A stretch of 64,000 bases of DNA from Paenibacillus_AR sp051594765 (GTDB lineage Bacteria > Bacillota > Bacilli > Paenibacillales > NBRC-103111), in assembly GCF_051594765.1 (NCBI RefSeq), contig NZ_JBPPGJ010000004.1, forward strand, positions 62,001-126,000. Reading direction: 5' to 3'. A program made the position numbers and the translations under genes. How positions within the stretch are numbered: position 1 is the first letter of the stretch; each line of letters starts with the position of its first letter. Under the pieces are notes generated by a model. That model was not told the origin of the DNA. It saw nothing but the letters and a program-made list of their open reading frames with translations, and did no database searches. This document shows, piece after piece, positions 59,034 through 64,000 of the stretch.

Positions 59034-60965
59034 TTAGCGGTGAACGTCGGTCCGGCTGCTTCGCATGAGATAAGGATAGAGAAGGATCAGCCCTGCAACG
59101 TAGAGCATCGCCACGAAATAGGCCGGCAGCAGATGGACGAAGTCCGTATAGCCGATGCTCCAATGAACGCCGAAGCCGGCGGCGAAGCCCGGTGCCCCGG
59201 CCAGAAGCAGCATCCACCAGATCCAGCGCTCTCCCCTCCGGATCCCCCAGAGAGCCGTTCCCAGCACGGCCAGTGCATCCGAAACCAATGCGCCGCCGAA
59301 GCCGGCCCGGTCATGGGCGATCAAGGGCAGCAAGCGCCCGTTCACTTGGCTCAGCTCGGATGCCGTCGTGCATAGATAATCCAGATCCTGCGGCACGAAG
59401 ACTCCCGTGATGCCGACCCAGGCAATAACCAAGCCTCCTGTGGCAAAGCCGGCACCAAGGAGAATGAACATCAGCTGGCCCCATTGAGCCAGGAGCCAAG
59501 ACCTGTCGTTCGATAGCTCCGGCCGTCCTCGGAATGGCCTGGTGCCGCCACCCCTCATCGCCAATAGAAATAACGGAAGCAAGAGCAGTGCTGACAGGGC
59601 ATGGAGCGGATCGAAGTATCCGTACCCCAGATACAAGAAAAAGCTGCTGAACCCCACCACACCGGAGGTTAACAGGGTGGTCTTGGCCCAATGAAGCTCC
59701 GCACGCAGCCCATATTGTCCCAAAAAGCCATACAGAATGCCGATCGAGATCATCGTCCCTGCCAGCGAAATCCGGTCGTGGGACATAAAAGCCTTGACCC
59801 GCGGCAGCAGGCTCGTAAGCTCCGCAGCACTCAGTCCCAGGTATGCTTCGTCATAGGTCAGGAGCACCGAAGTAGCCGCGACGACCCAGGCCAGGACCCC
59901 GCCCAGAATCATACCGAGCCCCATCAGAACCATCCAGCCCCAGTGCTTCCGGAACGGAGGCTCGATCCAGTCCGGCTCCTTCCGAAGGGATTCATACAAG
60001 ACCGCCTCGTTAACCCGCTTGGGCAGACCGGGACCCGAATAGACCAATCCGCTATTCAATTGAACATACCGGGCTCCCGCTTGCAGCAGCTCCAGCGCAT
60101 CCTTCGGTTCGTGTACGCCGCCGGAGGCTATGGTTGCGAAATGCTCCGGAAGATACGGCCGAAGCTCCCGGAGCTTGGCGATACTCCGTCCCTTCCCTTC
60201 CGGAGACATGGTATATCCCTCCTCCGTGCGGTAATGCTCCCCCAGCACGACTCCATCCAGCAGCTCTGCCGGAACGGCTTGCAGGAGCTCACCCACCCGG
60301 GATGCGGGCGTATCCAACGGAACGTATAACAGAAGCGGCGCCTCTTCCCGGCGGGAGCGCAGCTCCTTCAACAGGACGGTTAGCCCCTCCGCCGTCTCTT
60401 GCTGGCTCCACCGATCATCCAGCCAATCGAGATAAAAGCCGGAAGCCGTTCCGGATGCGGCTTCAGCCATTCCGACCACCTGCCGGCAGGCCTCCTCCGG
60501 CCAGCTTCCGGGGGAAGGACGCAGCCGGAACATCAGCGGCGCTCTCCCCCGGTATGTGCGAAGTCCGGCCAAGACCGGATCGATGCCGGCATTCGCATAA
60601 GGATCGGCATTGTGAATCGCCTCTTGCGTTTCGACCCGTCGGAGCGGATCCACATAAGGCTGCGCTTCAGGAGTTACCGGACCCACCTCGATGAATCCGA
60701 AGCCGATCTGGGACAGCGCATCCGCGGCTCGAGCGCAGGAGTCCACACTGCCGCTAAGTCCGACGGGGAAAGGAAGCTCCGCTTGGCGCAGCCAACTCTC
60801 CAGAAGCGGGGAGCTTTCCATGTGTCCCATCGTTCGGATCAGGAAGGAGCCGCCAGGCAGCTTCCCCAGCGCACCGAATACCGAAAGGGTCAGGTCTCTC
60901 GCCTTTTCCGCGGACAATCGGAACAGAAGCGGGCGGAACAACGTCCGGTAGGACCAGTCGGGCAT
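59034..60965 (-). CDS. Dihydroorotate-dehydrogenase-like domain fused to a multi-helix membrane domain
   Basis: This 643-residue protein begins like class 2 DHODH (YRTLFRPLLFRLSAEKARDLTL, FPVGLSG..., FGFIEVGPVTP, and ATIASGGVHEPKDALELLQAGARYVQLNSGLVYSGPGLP). The catalytic signatures are not there: the NRMGFNN, N-SSPN and K-containing strands of active enzymes are replaced by IHNADPYANAG, FYLDWLDDRWSQ and LLLYVPLDT. From about residue 345 there are some eight membrane helices. It may be a flavin-binding but non-catalytic or re-tasked membrane protein. No pyr genes are near. It is single, between MarR and Mn-pyrophosphatase genes. Confidence 0.8.
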   Translation of the reverse strand: MPDWSYRTLFRPLLFRLSAEKARDLTLSVFGALGKLPGGSFLIRTMGHMESSPLLESWLRQAELPFPVGLSGSVDSCARAADALSQIGFGFIEVGPVTPEAQPYVDPLRRVETQEAIHNADPYANAGIDPVLAGLRTYRGRAPLMFRLRPSPGSWPEEACRQVVGMAEAASGTASGFYLDWLDDRWSQQETAEGLTVLLKELRSRREEAPLLLYVPLDTPASRVGELLQAVPAELLDGVVLGEHYRTEEGYTMSPEGKGRSIAKLRELRPYLPEHFATIASGGVHEPKDALELLQAGARYVQLNSGLVYSGPGLPKRVNEAVLYESLRKEPDWIEPPFRKHWGWMVLMGLGMILGGVLAWVVAATSVLLTYDEAYLGLSAAELTSLLPRVKAFMSHDRISLAGTMISIGILYGFLGQYGLRAELHWAKTTLLTSGVVGFSSFFLYLGYGYFDPLHALSALLLLPLFLLAMRGGGTRPFRGRPELSNDRSWLLAQWGQLMFILLGAGFATGGLVIAWVGITGVFVPQDLDYLCTTASELSQVNGRLLPLIAHDRAGFGGALVSDALAVLGTALWGIRRGERWIWWMLLLAGAPGFAAGFGVHWSIGYTDFVHLLPAYFVAMLYVAGLILLYPYLMRSSRTDVHR

Positions 60966-61025
60966 GGAGCCTCCTCCTTTTACGGGTCTACATTTTGCCT
61001 TGCTCGGTCTTCCTCAGGTGAAATC

Positions 61026-61063
61026 AAAAACACCTCTGTCCCGCGGCTGCGGATCAGAGGTGT
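61026..61063 (-). terminator. Terminator of ppaC
   Basis: ACACCTCTG/CAGAGGTGT stem with inner GC-rich loop, followed on the minus strand by TTTTTG. Confidence 0.88.
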
Positions 61064-61078
61064 AAGAGCGAGAGAGGC

Positions 61079-62011
61079 TTACAGCGCGTTGAATACGTCG
61101 GTCAGAACCGGAACGATCTGGGATTTGCGGGATACAACGCCCTTCAGGACCGCTTTGTTGGCGTCCAACTTCACGTTATAGGCCTTCTCCACAGCTTCGG
61201 TTGCCTTGCCCAGCGCAACGCCAATGGAATCGTTGTTCAGGATGTCGGTGACCACGAACAGGAACAGGTCCAGACCCTTCTCGGCGATAATGCCGTTCAG
61301 AGCGGCTTCCAGCTCGCCTTGGCGGGACAGAACGTCGTTCACGTCCACGGCGTTCACTTGGGCGATCTCCACCTTCCGGCCGTTCATGGTGAACTCCTTG
61401 GAGTCCAGGGAGATGAGCTGCGGAATGGACTTGTCGCTCAGATCCGCGCCGGCCTTCAGCATAGAGAGACCATAGGCTTCCAGCTCAACGCCTGCGATGG
61501 CGGCCAGCTCCTTGGCTGCAGCCACGTCCTGCTCGGTGCAGGTCGGGGACTTCAAGAGAAGGGTGTCGGAGATGATGGCGGACAGCATCAGTCCTGCGAT
61601 CTGCGGTGTAACCTCCACGCCGTTCTCCTTGTACATTTTGTTCAAGATGGTGGTGGTGCAGCCCACCGGCTCGGCACGGTAGTACAGCGGGCCGCTGGTC
61701 TCGAAGTTGGCGATGCGGTGGTGGTCGATGACCTCGGCCACGCGCACGTCGGCGATGTCGCTGGCGCTTTGCTGGCGCTCGTTATGGTCGACCAGGATGA
61801 CGGTCTTGGTCTCGTTGGCTACGGTGTCCACTTGGCGCGGAGCGGCGGCCTTGAAGGTGTCCAGCACGAATTGAGTCTCGCTGCTGACGACGCCCAGACG
61901 GACGGCCTCCACGTTCTGGCCCAGCTTCGTCTTCAGGTCCGCATAGATCAGCGCGGAGCAGATGGAGTCGGTGTCGGGGTTTTTATGCCCGAAAATCAAT
62001 GTTTTTTCCAT
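61079..62011 (-). CDS. ppaC: Manganese-dependent inorganic pyrophosphatase (family II)
   Basis: This 310-residue DHH-family enzyme hydrolyses pyrophosphate in the cytosol. Seen: FGHKNPDTDSICSA, the VDHNE and VIDHHRI metal motifs, AEPVGCTTTIL, and the C-terminal DHHA2 domain with VVSRKSQIVP holding the substrate-binding Arg-Lys. Length is normal. AGAGGT lies before the ATG. Codon use is biased toward preferred codons, consistent with high expression. It is monocistronic. Confidence 0.95.
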   Translation of the reverse strand: MEKTLIFGHKNPDTDSICSALIYADLKTKLGQNVEAVRLGVVSSETQFVLDTFKAAAPRQVDTVANETKTVILVDHNERQQSASDIADVRVAEVIDHHRIANFETSGPLYYRAEPVGCTTTILNKMYKENGVEVTPQIAGLMLSAIISDTLLLKSPTCTEQDVAAAKELAAIAGVELEAYGLSMLKAGADLSDKSIPQLISLDSKEFTMNGRKVEIAQVNAVDVNDVLSRQGELEAALNGIIAEKGLDLFLFVVTDILNNDSIGVALGKATEAVEKAYNVKLDANKAVLKGVVSRKSQIVPVLTDVFNAL

Positions 62012-62254
62012 GATCAGACCTCTTCTTATCCGAGTTATTGGTCGGAACTGCCGTCACAGGCGAATTCCTCCTTAATGATTATAGCGTGTAATCCTCCTTA
62101 TTCCAATTCCTTTACACAGTTAGTCCGCGAAAAAGTTTCACCCCAAACACAATACCTATAGAGATCACGCCCCTATATTCTGTTGCCATTACGCACCGAA
62201 CCTGACATCCGCCTATATATTGAAGCATACCGTAACAAGGAGATGACTTCCGGC

Positions 62255-62845
62255 ATGTATGAATATGATCTGGGGTTCAGACCGGTCCGCCCGAGGATCT
62301 GGACACCGTCCCAAGTGGAGTTGAACCGAAAGCTGCGCACCCTGTGGGAGCAGCACATTTATTGGACCCGGCTGACCGTCAACAGCATTATCGGCCGGCT
62401 TCCGGACGAGAAGGCCACCACGGGACGCCTGCTCCGCAACCCTGCGGATTTTGCCGATGCCCTTCGGCCTCTCTATGGTCCGGCTATCGCCAGCCGCTTC
62501 GCCTCGCTTCTCCGGGAGCATCTCACCATAGCGGCCGAGCTCGTTCATGCGCTTCAGGCCGGCAACGCCATGGGTGCTTCCCAAGCGCGCAACCGCTGGT
62601 TTCAGAATGCCGACGCCATCGCCGCGTTCTTGGCCGGCATCAACCCGCACTGGAGCCGGGAAGCCTGGAGACGCATGATGCACGAGCATCTGGAGCTCCT
62701 AAGCCAAGAGGTTGCCTCCCGTCTCGCGGGACATTACGAAGAGAACGTCGCGACGAACGACCGCGTTGAACCTCAGGCGCTGGAGATGGCCGACGTTATG
62801 ACGGAGGGCATCATCCGGCAGTTCCCGGGAGCATTCACGTACTGA
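62255..62845 (+). CDS. Helical cytosolic protein, unknown (196 aa)
   Basis: The product (MYEYDLGFRPVRPRIW...) is largely helical and contains LWEQHIYWTRLTVNSIIGRLPDEKATTGRLLRNPADFADALRPLYG and WFQNADAIAAFLAGINPHWSREAWRRMMHEHLELL. I have the impression of a conserved family in Bacillus-type genomes that is sometimes misnamed, but cannot name it. The ATG at 62255 sits 12 bases after AAGGAG; an ATG at 62243 is adjacent to that signal and less likely. No signal peptide; His and Asn residues are frequent, so metal binding is possible. Confidence 0.75.
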   Translation: MYEYDLGFRPVRPRIWTPSQVELNRKLRTLWEQHIYWTRLTVNSIIGRLPDEKATTGRLLRNPADFADALRPLYGPAIASRFASLLREHLTIAAELVHALQAGNAMGASQARNRWFQNADAIAAFLAGINPHWSREAWRRMMHEHLELLSQEVASRLAGHYEENVATNDRVEPQALEMADVMTEGIIRQFPGAFTY

Positions 62846-62984
62846 AGCGTCGGCTGCGCGCGGACGTAATGCCCTAGCCGGAACAAGGGATCGACTTATC
62901 GTTCTTATCGTCACAGATGCTCTACAGCTTCCTTCCGATAAAGGGTATATAATGGGGCCATCCAGAAAAAGGGAGGAGTTCGGA

Positions 62985-63878
62985 ATGGCCGCTACTGGAA
63001 CGAAGACGGGAATCTTCTATTTCTCGGGAACCGGCAATACGGAACGGGTGGCCGCAAGGCTGGGAGAGGCCTTGGAGCGGCGGAACCATACCGTCCGCCT
63101 GAGCCGGATCGATCGGATTCTGAAGGGCGCTGAAGCACCCGACTACGACAGCCTGGAGCTCCTCGGCATCGGACATCCCGTTCTGGGTTTCGGAGCTACA
63201 GATTTGGTCATCCGGTTCGCCGAGCAATTGCCCCCCGGCGGTGGGAAGCCCGCATTCGTATTCAAGACCGCCTCCTCCCCCCATTATGTCAACCACGGCG
63301 CTTCGGAATCCGTCATCCGGATCCTTCATCGGAAGGAATACCGTGTCTTCCATGATTCCATCTTCGCCATGCCCTGCAACTTCTTCATGAGATATGACGA
63401 CCGGATGAACAAGCAATTGGATCAAGCCTCCATCGGGCTTGCCGACCGCACGGCAGACGAGATCGCTCGGGGAGTATCCAAGGGCCTTCCGATCCATCCC
63501 GCCCTATCCAAGCTTCTTCGTATGGTCAACGTGATGGAGGAGCGCGGGGCACGGTATTGGGTCAAAGGGCTGCGCGCCACTGCTGCATGCCGCACCTGCG
63601 GCCGCTGCTCCCGGGAATGCCCCCAGTCCAACATCCGGATGGAGGACGGGAAAATCCGGTTCGGCCCGGATTGTATCTGGTGCATGCGCTGCGTCTATGG
63701 CTGCCCGGTGGAAGCCATAGAAGCTAAGCGGCTCCCCTCGAGCGTTGTCCGGCCCTATACCGGAGGGCCTGCACTGGACCGCCTGGCCCGTGATCCTCAT
63801 AACGACGGGCAATACGTCCATGCGAAGAGCCGGGGTTACTACCGTCACTTCATTCCTTACTTCTTCGATCGGGAATAA
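62985..63878 (+). CDS. EFR1-family flavodoxin-ferredoxin protein
   Basis: This 297-residue protein has an N-terminal flavodoxin-like domain (IFYFSGTGNTERVA, FMN phosphate loop) and a C-terminal two-cluster ferredoxin (CRTCGRCSRECP and CIWCMRCVYGCP, about residues 200-240). It should carry electrons in the cytosol; partner unknown. I chose the ATG at 62985, preceded by GGGAGGAG; the 62952 start lacks this. A terminator follows. Confidence 0.9.
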   Translation: MAATGTKTGIFYFSGTGNTERVAARLGEALERRNHTVRLSRIDRILKGAEAPDYDSLELLGIGHPVLGFGATDLVIRFAEQLPPGGGKPAFVFKTASSPHYVNHGASESVIRILHRKEYRVFHDSIFAMPCNFFMRYDDRMNKQLDQASIGLADRTADEIARGVSKGLPIHPALSKLLRMVNVMEERGARYWVKGLRATAACRTCGRCSRECPQSNIRMEDGKIRFGPDCIWCMRCVYGCPVEAIEAKRLPSSVVRPYTGGPALDRLARDPHNDGQYVHAKSRGYYRHFIPYFFDRE

Positions 63879-63918
63879 AAAAGAGCGGTTGGGCAGAGTT
63901 CCTGCACCAACCGCTTCT
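63877..63918 (+). terminator. Terminator of the EFR1 gene
   Basis: AAGAGCGGTTGG pairs with CCAACCGCT-TCTT (one bulge) with a 14-base loop; the tail is TTCTTC. It also serves the convergent minus-strand gene, whose strand reads CTTTTTTATT after the stem. Confidence 0.75.
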
Positions 63919-63933
63919 TCATGTCCAGGGAGC

Positions 63934-64000
63934 CTATACGCCGGCATAGGCCGCAGCTTCCGCCTCCCGCAGCTCCACCCGGCGGATCTTGCCCGAGCTG
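63934..64000 (-). CDS. C-terminus of an acyl-CoA synthetase/AMP-forming ligase, cut by window edge
   Basis: The last 21 codons before a TAG (63934-63936) read SSGKIRRVELREAEAAAYAGV. SGKIRR is the A10 lysine motif near the end of AMP-forming acyl-CoA synthetases and related adenylating enzymes (PKTxSGKI). The rest lies to the right of the window. Confidence 0.7.
   Translation of the reverse strand, partial: SSGKIRRVELREAEAAAYAGV

Overview
The window looks like chromosomal DNA from a high-G+C member of the Paenibacillaceae (a Paenibacillus-like, spore-former-type Firmicute). The reasons are strong AGGAGG-type ribosome binding sites with frequent TTG and GTG starts, a T-box leader, an Fnr with the Bacillus-type C-terminal cysteine cluster, a PhnCDE transporter, an Amj-like flippase, a YdjO-like cold protein, many one-component regulators and secreted plant-polysaccharide enzymes. 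Species is not resolved. I see no rRNA, tRNA, CRISPR array, phage or plasmid backbone.

Layout. 1-5.3 kb: end of an ABC exporter (cut by the left edge) and a 1304-residue secreted beta-helix carbohydrate enzyme with a cre-like site and twin palindromes upstream. 5.3-12.9 kb: DinB protein, an HD-GYP cyclic-di-GMP phosphodiesterase, a tiny ORF, a secreted GH18 protein behind a class I cyclic-di-GMP riboswitch, Amj, alpha-glucan phosphorylase and a PilZ protein. 13-16.5 kb: an alpha/beta hydrolase - MurF-like - Ddl operon. 16.8-25.8 kb: small membrane proteins, a MATE exporter, a PAS-EAL phosphodiesterase, Fnr, a nuclease-fold membrane protein, a quinone oxidoreductase, a palindromic repeat, a frameshifted beta-propeller lipoprotein and a second lipoprotein. 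25.9-31.96 kb: phnDEC, an SDR, an unknown protein, GNAT, and an MBL-fold/TetR pair with two operator copies. 32-36 kb: a second-type argS behind an arginine T-box, then CvfC and a small partner. 36-41.5 kb: YdjO-like protein, a double-domain class II aldolase plus iron alcohol dehydrogenase behind an Fnr-like box, DUF523, a small membrane protein, a LytTR-like protein and a Gfo/Idh oxidoreductase. 41.5-47.4 kb: an IF-3 paralogue in one operon with a heterodimeric ABC exporter, then an IS1595-like protein bounded by inverted repeats. 47.5-55.1 kb: HAD phosphatase, ArsR-type regulator, and two divergent AraC/glycosidase pairs (GH2 mannosidase, GH105). 55.2-64 kb: MATE and MarR/MFS drug exporters, a dihydroorotate-dehydrogenase-like domain fused to a membrane domain, Mn-pyrophosphatase, an unknown helical protein, an EFR1 flavodoxin-ferredoxin and the last codons of an acyl-CoA synthetase-like gene.

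Themes. Four cyclic-di-GMP parts (HD-GYP, riboswitch, PilZ, EAL) lie within 15 kb. Four glycan enzymes (beta-helix protein, GH18, GH2, GH105) suggest a plant- or soil-polymer lifestyle. Efflux is prominent: two MATE proteins, one MFS, one complete and one partial ABC exporter. The most unusual items are (i) palindromic arms shared by a solitary hairpin at 23.9 kb and the ends of the IS1595-like unit at 46.1-47.3 kb, whose protein does not show a normal catalytic triad, resembling a REP/RAYT arrangement; (ii) the IF-3 paralogue coupled to an exporter; and (iii) the DHODH-like membrane fusion lacking the usual active-site signatures. All calls come from reading the sequence; no database search or folding program was run.
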